NCBI RefSeq assembly: GCF_905475345.1
Contig: NC_066592.1
Location: forward strand, 7,607,501 to 7,671,500
Origin: Vespula vulgaris
Taxonomy: Eukaryota > Arthropoda > Insecta > Hymenoptera > Vespidae
Direction: 5' to 3'
DNA length: 64,000 nt
In this document: positions 1 to 11,614 of the stretch, piece after piece
Position numbering within the stretch: the first letter of the stretch is position 1
Layout of the letters: every line of letters starts with the position of its first letter
Made by a program: the position numbers and the translations under genes
Notes under the pieces: generated by a model
The model's input: only the letters and a program-made list of their open reading frames with translations
The model's database searches: none
Told to the model about the DNA's origin: nothing

Positions 1-1016
1 GAATTTGAACTGTTAAAAGGAGATGATGACTGACCTGGAGGGGGCAGAATTTCACGTGCCACCTCTTTACACATCATGTGATCCTAGTACAAAACTCGAT
101 TTTCGGGAAACTTGCACGGTTTAGCGGGAATTTGAACTGTTAAGAGGAGATGATGACTGATCTGGAGGGGGCAGGATTTCACGTGCCAGCTCTTTACACA
201 TCATGTGATCCTAATACTAAACTCGGTTTGCGGGAAAATAGGACGCTTTTTCAGTTATTTGAATTTTTAACAGGAGGCAATAGGGTAACTGGAGGTGGTA
301 GGATATCACGTGCCACCTCTGTACACATCATGTGATCCTAGTACCAAACTCGGTTTGCGAGAAACTTGGACGGTTTAGCTAGAATTTGAACTGTTAACTG
401 GAGATGATGACTTACCTGGAGGTGGCAGGATTTCACATGCCACCTCTTGTCACATCATGTGATCCTAGTACAAAACTCGGTTTGCGGGAAACTTGCACGG
501 TTTAGCGGGAATTTGAACTGTTAAAAGGAGATGATGACTGACCTGGAGGGGGCAGAATTTCACGTGCCACCTCTTTACACATCATGTGATCCTAGTACAA
601 AACTCGATTTTCGGGAAACTTGCACGGTTTAGCGGGAATTTGAACTGTTAAGAGGAGATGATGACTGATCTGGAGGGGGCAGGATTTCACGTGCCAGCTC
701 TTTACACATCATGTGATCCTAATACTAAACTCGGTTTGCGGGAAAATAGGACGCTTTTTCAGTTATTTGAATTTTTAACAGGAGGCAATAGGGTAACTGG
801 AGGTGGTAGGATATTACGTGCCACCTCTGTACACATCATGTGATCCTAGTACCAAACTCGGTTTGCGAGAAACTTGGACGGTTTAGCTAGAATTTGAACT
901 GTTAACTGGAGATGATGACTTACCTGGAGGTGGCAGGATTTCACATGCCACCTCTTGTCACATCATGTGATCCTAGTACAAAACTCGGTTTGCGGGAAAC
1001 TTGCACGGTTTAGCGG
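1..1016. repeat. Two tandem copies of a 508-bp (4-monomer) higher-order repeat
   Basis: Units 1-508 and 509-1,016 each contain the same order of four monomer types and look almost identical. One substitution was noticed, atatcacgtg at about 313 against atattacgtg at about 821. A third, related unit follows 1,143 bp (9 monomers) after the second, around 1,653-2,160. Between them, a copy starting near 1,017 lacks one monomer, giving a 381-bp step instead of 508. This is the pattern expected from unequal exchange or slippage in register with the monomer. Confidence 0.85.
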
Positions 1017-2231
1017 GAATTTGAACTGTTAAAAGGAGATGATGACTGACCTGGAGGGGGCAGAATTTCACGTGCCACCTCTTTACACATCATGTGATCC
1101 TAATACTAAACTCGGTTTGCGGGAAAATAGGACGCTTTTCCAGTTATTTGAATTTTTAACAGGAGGCAATAGGGTAACTGGAGGTGTTAGGATATCACGT
1201 GCCACCTCTGTACACATCATGTGATCCCAGTACAAAACTCGGTTTCCGGGAAACTTGGACGGTTTAGCGGGAATTTGAACTGTTAACAGGAGACGATGAC
1301 TGACCTGGAGGGGGCAGGATTTTACGTGCCACCTCTGTACACATCATGTCATCCTAATACTAAACTCGGTTTGCGGGAAAATAGGACGCTTTTTCAGTTA
1401 TTTGAATTTTTAACAGGAGGCAATAGGGTAACTGGAGGTGGTAGGATATCACGTGCCACCTCTGTACACATCATGTGATCCTAGTACCAAACTCGGTTTG
1501 CGGGAAACTTGGACGGTTTAGCTAGAATTTGAACTGTTAACTGGAGATGATGACTTACCTGGAGGTGGCAGGATTTCACATGCCACCTCTTGTCACATCA
1601 TGTGATCCTAGTACAAAACTCGGTTTGCGGGAAACTTGCACGGTTTAGCGGGAATTTGAACTGTTAAAAGGAGATGATGACTGACCTGGAGGGGGCAGAA
1701 TTTCATGTGCCACCTCTTTACACATCATGTGATCCTAGTACAAAACTCGATTTTCGGGAAACTTGCACGGTTTAGCGGGAATTTGAACTGTTAAGAGGAG
1801 ATGATGACTGATCTGGAGGGGGCAGGATTTCACGTGCCAGCTCTTTACACATCATGTGATCCTAATACTAAACTCGGTTTGCGGGAAAATAGGACGCTTT
1901 TTCAGTTATTTGAATTTTTAACAGGAGGCAATAGGGTAACTTGAGGTGGTAGGATATCACGTGCCACCTCTGTACACATCATGTGATCCTAGTACCAAAC
2001 TCGGTTTGCGGGAAACTTGGACGGTTTAGCTAGAATTTGAACTGTTAACTGGAGATGATGACTTACCTGGAGGTGGCAGGATTTCACATGCCACCTCTTG
2101 TCACATCATGTGATCCTAGTACAAAACTCGGTTTGCGGGAAACTTGCACGGTTTAGCGGGAATTTGAACTGTTAAAAGGAGATGATGACTGACCTGGAGG
2201 GGGCAGGATTTCACGTGCCACCTCTTTACAC

Positions 2232-5152
2232 ATCATGTGATCCTAGTACAAAACTCGATTTTCGGGAAACTTGCACGGTTTAGCGGGAATTTGAACTGTT
2301 AAGAGGAGATGATGACTGATCTGGAGGGGGCAGGATTTCACGTGCCACCTCTTTACACATCATGTGATCCTAATACTAAACTCGGTTTGCGGGAAAATAG
2401 GACGCTTTTTCAGTTATTTGAATTTTTAACAGGAGGCAATAGGGTAACTGGAGGTGGTAGGATATCACGTGCCACCTCTGTACACATCATGTGATCCTAG
2501 TACCAAACTCGATTTTCGGGAAACTTGGTCGCTTTCGTAGAAATTTGAATTTTTAACGGGAGACAATAGGGTAACTGGAGGTGGTAGGATATCACGTGCC
2601 ACCTCTGTACACATCAGGTGATCCTAGTACCAAACTCGGTTTGCGGGAAACTTGGGCGGTTTAGCTAGAATTTGAACTGTTAACAGGAGATGATGACTGA
2701 CCTGGAGGGGGCAGGATTTCACGTGCCACCTCTTTACACATCATGTGATCCTAGTACAAAACTCGATTTGCGGGAAACTTGCACGGTTTAGCGGGAATTT
2801 GAACTGTTAAGAGGAGATGATGACTGATCTGGAGGGGGCAGGATTTCACGTGCCACCTCTTTACACATCATGTGATCCTAGTACAAAACTCGATTTGCGG
2901 GAAACTTGCACGGTTTAGCGGGAATTTGAACTGTTAAGAGGAGATGATGACTGATCTGGAGGGGGCAGGATTTCACGTGCCACCTCTTTACACATCATGT
3001 GATCCTAGTACAAAACTCGGTTTGCGGGAAACTTGCACGGTTTAGCGGGAATTTGAACTGTTAAAAGGAGATGATGACTGACCTGGAGGGGGCAGGATTT
3101 CACGTGCCACCTCTTTACACATCATGTGATCCTAGTACAAAACTCGATTTGCGGGAAACTTGCACGGTTTAGCGGGAATTTGAACTGTTAAGAGGAGATG
3201 ATGACTGACCTGGAGGGGGCAGGATTTCACGTGCCACCTCTTTACACATCATGTGATCCTAATACTAAACTCGGTTTGCGGGAAAATAGGACGCTTTTTC
3301 AGTTATTTGAATTTTTAACAGGAGGCAATAGGGTAACTGGAGGTGGTAGGATATCACGTGCCACCTCTGTACACATCATGTGATCCTAGTACAAAACTCG
3401 GTTTGCGGGAAACTTGGACGCTTTCGTAGAAATTTGAATTTTTAACGGGAGACAATAGGGTAACTGGAGGTGGTAGGATATCACGTGCCACCTCTGTACA
3501 CATCATGTGATCCTAGTACGAAACTCGGTTTGCGGGAAACTTGGACGCTTTCGTAGAAATTTGAATTTTTAACGGGAGACAATAGGGTAACTGGAGGTGG
3601 TAGGATATCACGTGCCACCTCTGTACACATCATGTGATCCTAGTACGAAACTCGGTTTGCGGGAAACTTGGACGCTTTCGTAGAAATTTGAATTTTTAAC
3701 GGGAGACAATAGGGTAACTGGAGGTGGTAGGATATCACGTGCCACCTCTGTACACATCATGTGATCCTAGTACGAAACTCGGTTTGCGGGAAACTTGGAC
3801 GGTTTAGCTAGAATTTGAACTGTTAACAAGAGATGATGACTGACCTGGAGGGGGCAGGATTTCACGTGCCACCTCTTGTCACATCATGTAATCCTAATAC
3901 AAAACTCCGTTTGCGGGAAACTTGGACGGTTTACCGGGAATTTGAACTGTTAAGAGGAGATGATGACTGACCTGGAGGGGGCAGGATTTCACGTGCCACC
4001 TCTTGTCACATCATGTAATCCTAGTATAAAACTCGGTTTGTGGGAAACTTGGACGCTTTCGCAGAAATTTGAATTTTTAACGGGAGACAATAGGGTAACT
4101 GGAGGTGGTAGGATATCACGTGCCACCTCTGTACACATCATGTGATCCTAGTACGAAACTCGGTTTGCGGGAAACTTGGACGCTTTCGTAGAAATTTGAA
4201 TTTTTAACGGGAGACAATAGGGTAACTGGAGGTGGTAGGATATCACGTGCCACCTCTGTACACATCATGTGATCCTAGTACGAAACTCGGTTTGCGGGAA
4301 ACTTGGACGCTTTCGTAGAAATTTGAATTTTTAACGGGAGACAATAGGGTAACTGGAGGTGGTAGGATATCACGTGCCACCTCTGTACACATCATGTGAT
4401 CCTAGTACGAAACTCGGTTTGCGGGAAACTTGGACGGTTTAGCTAGAATTTGAACTGTTAACAAGAGATGATGACTGACCTGGAGGGGGCAGGGTTTCAT
4501 GTGACACCTCTTTACACATCATGTGATCCTAGTACCGAACTCGGTTTGCGGGAAACTTGGACGGTTTAGCTAGAATTTGAACTGTTAACAGGAGATGATG
4601 ACTTATCTGGAGGGGGCAGGATTTCACGTGCCACCTCTTGTCACATCATGTAATCCTAATACAAAACTCGATTTGCGGGAAACTTGCACGGTTTAGCGGG
4701 AATTTGAACTGTTAAGAGGAGATGATGACTGATCTGGAGGGGGCAGGATTTCACGTGCCACCTCTTGTCACATCATGTAATCCTAATACAAAACTCCCTT
4801 TGCGGGAAACTTGGACGGTTTAGCGGGAATTTGAACTGTTAAGAGGAGATGATGACTGACCTGGAGGGGGCAGGATTTCACGTGCCACCTCTTTACACAT
4901 CATGTGATCCTAGTACAAAACTCGGTTTGCGGGAAACTTGCACGGTTTAGCGGGAATTTGAACTGTTAAGAGGAGATGATGACTGACCTGGAGGGGGCAG
5001 GATTTCACGTGCCACCTCTTGTCACATCATGTAATCCTAATACAAAACTCCGTTTGCGGGAAACTTGGACGGTTTACCGGGAATTTGAACTGTTAAGAGG
5101 AGATGATGACTGACCTGGAGGGGGCAGGATTTCACGTGCCACCTCTTGTCAC
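2232..5152. repeat. 2,921-bp satellite higher-order repeat, copy A (23 monomers)
   Basis: Private variants recur 2,921 bp later: acatcaggtgatcc at about 2,613 and 5,534, gggcagggtttcatgtgacac at about 4,486 and 7,407, and actccctttgcggg at about 4,792 and 7,713. 2,921 equals 23 x 127, so the block was copied in register. The left boundary is placed where the sequence 2,921 bp downstream stops matching (cctctttaca against cctcttgtca). The block contains runs of three identical cgctttcgtag-type monomers, for example 3,420-3,800. Confidence 0.9.
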
Positions 5153-8078
5153 ATCATGTGATCCTAGTACAAAACTCGATTTTCGGGAAACTTGCACGGT
5201 TTAGCGGGAATTTGAACTGTTAAGAGGAGATGATGACTGATCTGGAGGGGGCAGGATTTCACGTGCCACCTCTTTACACATCATGTGATCCTAATACTAA
5301 ACTCGGTTTGCGGGAAAATAGGACGCTTTTTCAGTTATTTGAATTTTTAACAGGAGGCAATAGGGTAACTGGAGGTGGTAGGATATCACGTGCCACCTCT
5401 GTACACATCATGTGATCCTAGTACCAAACTCGATTTTCGGGAAACTTGGTCGCTTTCGTAGAAATTTGAATTTTTAACGGGAGACAATAGGGTAACTGGA
5501 GGTGGTAGGATATCACGTGCCACCTCTGTACACATCAGGTGATCCTAGTACCAAACTCGGTTTGCGGGAAACTTGGGCGGTTTAGCTAGAATTTGAACTG
5601 TTAACAGGAGATGATGACTGACCTGGAGGGGGCAGGATTTCACGTGCCACCTCTTTACACATCATGTGATCCTAGTACAAAACTCGATTTGCGGGAAACT
5701 TGCACGGTTTAGCGGGAATTTGAACTGTTAAGAGGAGATGATGACTGATCTGGAGGGGGCAGGATTTCACGTGCCACCTCTTTACACATCATGTGATCCT
5801 AGTACAAAACTCGATTTGCGGGAAACTTGCACGGTTTAGCGGGAATTTGAACTGTTAAGAGGAGATGATGACTGATCTGGAGGGGGCAGGATTTCACGTG
5901 CCACCTCTTTACACATCATGTGATCCTAGTACAAAACTCGGTTTGCGGGAAACTTGCACGGTTTAGCGGGAATTTGAACTGTTAAAAGGAGATGATGACT
6001 GACCTGGAGGGGGCAGGATTTCACGTGCCACCTCTTTACACATCATGTGATCCTAGTACAAAACTCGATTTGCGGGAAACTTGCACGGTTTAGCGGGAAT
6101 TTGAACTGTTAAGAGGAGATGATGACTGACCTGGAGGGGGCAGGATTTCACGTGCCACCTCTTTACACATCATGTGATCCTAATACTAAACTCGGTTTGC
6201 GGGAAAATAGGACGCTTTTTCAGTTATTTGAATTTTTAACAGGAGGCAATAGGGTAACTGGAGGTGGTAGGATATCACGTGCCACCTCTGTACACATCAT
6301 GTGATCCTAGTACAAAACTCGGTTTGCGGGAAACTTGGACGCTTTCGTAGAAATTTGAATTTTTAACGGGAGACAATAGGGTAACTGGAGGTGGTAGGAT
6401 ATCACGTGCCACCTCTGTACACATCATGTGATCCTAGTACGAAACTCGGTTTGCGGGAAACTTGGACGCTTTCGTAGAAATTTGAATTTTTAACGGGAGA
6501 CAATAGGGTAACTGGAGGTGGTAGGATATCACGTGCCACCTCTGTACACATCATGTGATCCTAGTACGAAACTCGGTTTGCGGGAAACTTGGACGCTTTC
6601 GTAGAAATTTGAATTTTTAACGGGAGACAATAGGGTAACTGGAGGTGGTAGGATATCACGTGCCACCTCTGTACACATCATGTGATCCTAGTACGAAACT
6701 CGGTTTGCGGGAAACTTGGACGGTTTAGCTAGAATTTGAACTGTTAACAAGAGATGATGACTGACCTGGAGGGGGCAGGATTTCACGTGCCACCTCTTGT
6801 CACATCATGTAATCCTAATACAAAACTCCGTTTGCGGGAAACTTGGACGGTTTACCGGGAATTTGAACTGTTAAGAGGAGATGATGACTGACCTGGAGGG
6901 GGCAGGATTTCACGTGCCACCTCTTGTCACATCATGTAATCCTAGTATAAAACTCGGTTTGTGGGAAACTTGGACGCTTTCGCAGAAATTTGAATTTTTA
7001 ACGGGAGACAATAGGGTAACTGGAGGTGGTAGGATATCACGTGCCACCTCTGTACACATCATGTGATCCTAGTACGAAACTCGGTTTGCGGGAAACTTGG
7101 ACGCTTTCGTAGAAATTTGAATTTTTAACGGGAGACAATAGGGTAACTGGAGGTGGTAGGATATCACGTGCCACCTCTGTACACATCATGTGATCCTAGT
7201 ACGAAACTCGGTTTGCGGGAAACTTGGACGCTTTCGTAGAAATTTGAATTTTTAACGGGAGACAATAGGGTAACTGGAGGTGGTAGGATATCACGTGCCA
7301 CCTCTGTACACATCATGTGATCCTAGTACGAAACTCGGTTTGCGGGAAACTTGGACGGTTTAGCTAGAATTTGAACTGTTAACAAGAGATGATGACTGAC
7401 CTGGAGGGGGCAGGGTTTCATGTGACACCTCTTTACACATCATGTGATCCTAGTACCGAACTCGGTTTGCGGGAAACTTGGACGGTTTAGCTAGAATTTG
7501 AACTGTTAACAGGAGATGATGACTTATCTGGAGGGGGCAGGATTTCACGTGCCACCTCTTGTCACATCATGTAATCCTAATACAAAACTCGATTTGCGGG
7601 AAACTTGCACGGTTTAGCGGGAATTTGAACTGTTAAGAGGAGATGATGACTGATCTGGAGGGGGCAGGATTTCACGTGCCACCTCTTGTCACATCATGTA
7701 ATCCTAATACAAAACTCCCTTTGCGGGAAACTTGGACGGTTTAGCGGGAATTTGAACTGTTAAGAGGAGATGATGACTGACCTGGAGGGGGCAGGATTTC
7801 ACGTGCCACCTCTTTACACATCATGTGATCCTAGTACAAAACTCGGTTTGCGGGAAACTTGCACGGTTTAGCGGGAATTTGAACTGTTAAGAGGAGATGA
7901 TGACTGACCTGGAGGGGGCAGGATTTCACGTGCCACCTCTTGTCACATCATGTAATCCTAATACAAAACTCCGTTTGCGGGAAACTTGGACGGTTTACCG
8001 GGAATTTGAACTGTTAAGAGGAGATGATGACTGACCTGGAGGGGGCAGGATTTCACGTGCCACCTCTTGTCACATCAT
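5153..8078. repeat. 2,921-bp satellite higher-order repeat, copy B (23 monomers)
   Basis: This is the tandem partner of the block to its left. By eye the two are nearly identical over their whole length, including all private variants. Similarity to the left copy ends near 8,079, where catcatgtaatcc replaces catcatgtgatcc at the position expected for a third unit. This indicates a recent large tandem duplication inside the array, or less likely an assembly duplication of a collapsed or expanded repeat. Confidence 0.88.
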
Positions 8079-8450
8079 GTAATCCTAGTACAAAACTCGG
8101 TTTGTGGGAAACTTGGACGCTTTTGCAGAAATTTGAATTTTTAACGGGAGACAATAGGGTAACTGGAGGTGGTAGGATTTCACGTGCCACCTCTTTACAC
8201 ATCATGTGATCCTAGTACAAAACTCGGTTTGCGGGAAAATAGGACGCTTTTTCAGTTATTTGAATTTTTAACAGGAGATGATGACTTACCTGGAGGTGGC
8301 AGGATTTCACCTGCTACCTCTTGTCACATCATGTGATCCTAATACTAAACTCGGTTTGCGGGGAACCTGAACGCTTTGTTTTTCATTTAATTATTAACAG
8401 GAGATGATAGCTTACCTCTATTTGGCTGGATTTTACTTGATTTGGATATG

Positions 8451-9460
8451 AAGTTTAAGGATAGGATGTAATAAAGAATGCTCAAATTTTTTTTATATTA
8501 TCTGGTTTGATATAACTTTTATTAGTTATTCTTGATTACTACATTATTTTTAATTATTATATGTATAAATCATTTATTTCACATGTTACGCTGTAGTATA
8601 ATACAATATAGTGCATGAATGTTCCTCATATAAATAAAGGAGGAATTTCTTATCTTCTCTCATGATTTTCAGAATAGCTATTTATGTAAACGGAATTTAT
8701 TTCGTATGAAGTTCGTCCTTTGTTTACGATATTTATTTAAAATGCTGACTTATTAATGATGCGAGATCGTAATACCAAGGAATTAGGTATTTTATAATGT
8801 AATTAATATTTCAATTGATACATGATAATATGTATTGTATTGTATATTGCAATAAGTACATATAAAAATGTATTCACTTGCATATAACTATTGTTTTGTA
8901 TTATGATAATACATTTTTATAATTATATTTATTAACAGTTGTTTATTGTTGTTATATTGTATGATATATCGTTTATGTAATATCATATAATAATTTACAT
9001 TCATTTATATATCTGTATTGTGTGAATGTGTGAGCTGTTTTTATTTTGCTATGATGGAATGTAAATCTCGAATTGTCTATTCTAATAAAATTTGAAGAGA
9101 AGAGTACATCACATCAAGCAGACGTAAGAAACAAAATGGCGCAAAAAAGTACAATAGAACGATACTTTCTGTTAATTTAAATTCATTTAGCGTTTATTGT
9201 GACGAGCGTCTCGCACTTTGCATTTGAAAAGGCATCTCGAATTTAACTTCACAAAATTTGTTATGGAGTTCTAAGAAAGCACATAAAGGTAAATAAATAG
9301 AAACGGTCATCAAGTAAGTGAGAGAGAGGAAAAGAGAGATAGGGATAAAGATAAATAAAGAAAAACTCAAAAGGTGAAACGAATGGAAAAGGAAAGATTT
9401 AATGAAAGAAAGAAAAAGAACATGCGAAAATGGTTACAGAAGGGAATGATTGAGACAGAT
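8451..9460. other. AT-rich single-copy spacer at the satellite edge
   Basis: There is no repeat periodicity after about 8,450. The stretch is strongly AT-rich with many short A and T runs. No coding exon is supported. A 14-codon open frame in good start context (9,136-9,180) is discussed as a finding. Confidence 0.6.
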
Positions 9461-9735
9461 ATACATACATACATACATACATACATACGTACATGCGTAC
9501 ACATACGTACATTCGTACACATACGTACATTCGTACACATACGTACATGCGTACACATACGTACATGCGTACACATACGTACATGTGTACACATGCGTAC
9601 ATGTGTACACATGCGTACATGCGTACATGCGTACATGCGTACATGCGTACATACGTACATACGTACATACGTACATACGTACATACGTACATACGTACAT
9701 ACAAGCGTACATACATACATACATACATACATACA

Positions 9736-9766
<31 letters not shown>

Positions 9767-10086
9767 GTACATACATACGTACGTACACACACACGCGCGC
9801 GCGCGCACGCTCACACACACTCGTACATACACATATACGTACATACATATATACGTACATACATATATACGTACATACATATATACGTACATACACATAT
9901 ACGTACATACATATATACGTACATACATATATACGTACATACATATATACGTTCATACATATATACGTACATACATACATACAAGCATACATACATACAT
10001 ACATACATACAAGCATACATACATACATACATACATACATACATACATACATACATGTACATGTACATGTACATGTACATATATAT
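9461..10086. repeat. ACAT/ACGT/GCGT minisatellite, alternating purine-pyrimidine
   Basis: About 626 bp are built from ACAT, ACGT, GCGT, GTAC and AC/GC dinucleotides. Sub-blocks have different periods: pure (ACAT)n at both ends, a GTACACATAC-type block around 9,490-9,620, an ACATATATACGT block around 9,830-9,970, and an (AC)(GC) run at 9,785-9,810. It is open in several frames on both strands, translating as His/Tyr/Thr/Ile or Cys/Val/Met/Tyr repeats, as expected for a tetranucleotide repeat without stops. No gene is implied. Confidence 0.95.
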
Positions 10087-10489
10087 TTGATTACATATGT
10101 GGATATATATATATTCACATATCTCCATATATACATATCCACATATATATAGCATTTATATGCGTGCTTAGATCTCTCTTCTTAAGAAATAACTTTACTA
10201 ACATAAAGACTATATACAGTCTATCGAGAAATCGAGGTTCCAATGCATGTGTTACTATTGTTTAACTGTTTATCGTCGTTCACATACATATATATAGACA
10301 AATACATAAAAGAGAATCAAATAATGGAGAAACAGGTTTACGTACGACCACCGGAATCGCAACGAACTTCTCTCTTCGCTTCCTCGAAAGCGTATGAGGA
10401 CGACAAAGATATATGTGTATAAATATACATGCGCACACGGTGGGAGTGAGTAAGCGGTAGAGGGGGCAGATACTGTGACAAGTTTTCTT

Positions 10490-10632
10490 TATTGTCGTCG
10501 TCTTCGTCTTTTACTTCTTCGTGTTCTTCATCTTCTTCGTCTTCTTCGTTTTCTTCGTTTTCTTTATCTTCGTCTTCTTCGTTTTCTTTATCTTCATCGG
10601 CTTCGTCGTCTTCTTCATCCTCTTCGTATTTT
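10490..10632. repeat. (TCT/TCG)n trinucleotide repeat
   Basis: Imperfect ttc/tcg/tct trinucleotides run for about 140 bp. The open frame through it encodes Arg/Leu-rich low-complexity sequence and is not considered a gene. Confidence 0.85.
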
Positions 10633-11166
10633 CTTTTATGATCCGATACGCGTTGATATTTTCAAATAGTTCCGTGAGTCGATATTAAATTAACCATCAC
10701 GATCGATATCCTAGATCTTCCAATAGACACACCTGTTTTTCTTCTTTTGTCTTTTTCTTTTTTTCCTAAAACATAGTTTGTTTGCATTATTTTTATTATT
10801 TAAAAAAACAGAGTGAAAGTGAGAGTGGGAGGGGAGACGAAGAAGTTTTTGTAATGGTAAGGAAAAAGATTAAATAAAATAGTGATTGTATAACTTCGTT
10901 TCTTTCTTTTTGTATTGTATTATTTCAATTTGCATTAATTTAAATTATATTTTAAATTGAGTTTTTTTATTTTTTTTTTTCATTTTATATGTGTGGAAAA
11001 ATATTGTATCAGTATAAATGTTTGTCTTCAACTATATCGGGGTTTCGCTTTATTTTATTTTTATTAATTATATTTAATTTTCGTATTTATTAATGTAATA
11101 TTTTTCAAAATTTATTAATTTAATTATTCATTAATTTTCGTCTTTAAATTCTTTATTATAGTATTT

Positions 11167-11192
11167 GTGTGTGTGTGTGTGTGTGTGTGTGT
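11167..11192. repeat. (GT)n microsatellite
   Basis: Perfect GT repeat of 13 units in AT-rich intergenic DNA. Confidence 0.9.
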
Positions 11193-11548
11193 ACATTATA
11201 TATAATTAAAAGAGGAGAAAAGAAAATTAAATATCGATCCTTACAGATAAAAAAGAATTTTTATTCATAAAAATTAATTCATTTTTTATACGTATCTGTA
11301 AATTTAATGTAATTATTATCTACGTATATAAAATATATACTTTAATGGAATATATTATCTATGGAACGTCAATCTCCGAACGAAAATAGAAAAACGAATA
11401 TTGTTTTACGATAATTAAATCGAAAGTCATCGTAGTGCAATGATAAGAATGACACGATCGTGCGGTTCAGACCTTAAGTTTTTATCGATCGATGACTTTC
11501 ACTGGTGCGAAATCGTTGGATTCATATTACGTAAGTTATATATACATT

Positions 11549-11572
11549 GATATATATATATATATATATATA

Positions 11573-11610
<38 letters not shown>
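11549..11610. repeat. (TA)n microsatellite
   Basis: Two TA runs separated by one TGATA interruption. It is self-complementary. Confidence 0.9.

Positions 11611-11614
<4 letters not shown>

Larger units (their letters stand above)
1..8450. repeat. 127-bp satellite DNA array, about 66 monomers
   Basis: The motif GAATTTGAACTG recurs at exact multiples of 127 bp (for example 1, 128, 382). The array is cut by the left window edge. Monomers are regular to about 8,385, then one degraded half-monomer fades out near 8,450. Most monomers contain CACGTG, the near-palindrome CACATCATGTG, and GCGGGAAA. At least four monomer families are visible. They differ in the segment after the GCGGGAAA block: gcgggaatttgaactg, ttcagttatttgaattt, ctagaatttgaactg, and cgctttcgtagaaattt. 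Because 127 is not a multiple of three and stops recur, the 60-61-codon open frames that repeat through the array are by-products of periodicity, not genes. Such arrays typically form heterochromatin at or near centromeres or in intercalary blocks; which applies here is unknown. Confidence 0.97.

Noticed and set aside
150..8209. Recurrent 60-61-codon frames starting MMTDLEGAG through the first 8 kb
   Set aside because: They recur with the 127-bp satellite period and end at the same repeat-borne TGA. The monomer length is not a multiple of three and no promoter or splice context exists.
1..8385. CRISPR array
   Set aside because: The whole 127-bp unit is repeated, with no unique spacers, and the DNA is eukaryotic in character.
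1..8385. CENP-B box in the satellite monomer
   Set aside because: Aligning TTCGNNNNANNCGGG to the ctcggtttgcggga segment leaves essential positions unmatched in the variants I checked.
9050..9066. tggaatgtaaa resembling the start of miR-1
   Set aside because: The match stops after the seed region and there is no complementary arm nearby.
9367..10265. Six overlapping long frames (His/Tyr/Thr or Cys/Val/Met repeats)
   Set aside because: They are translations of an ACAT-type minisatellite in all frames, with no independent coding signal.
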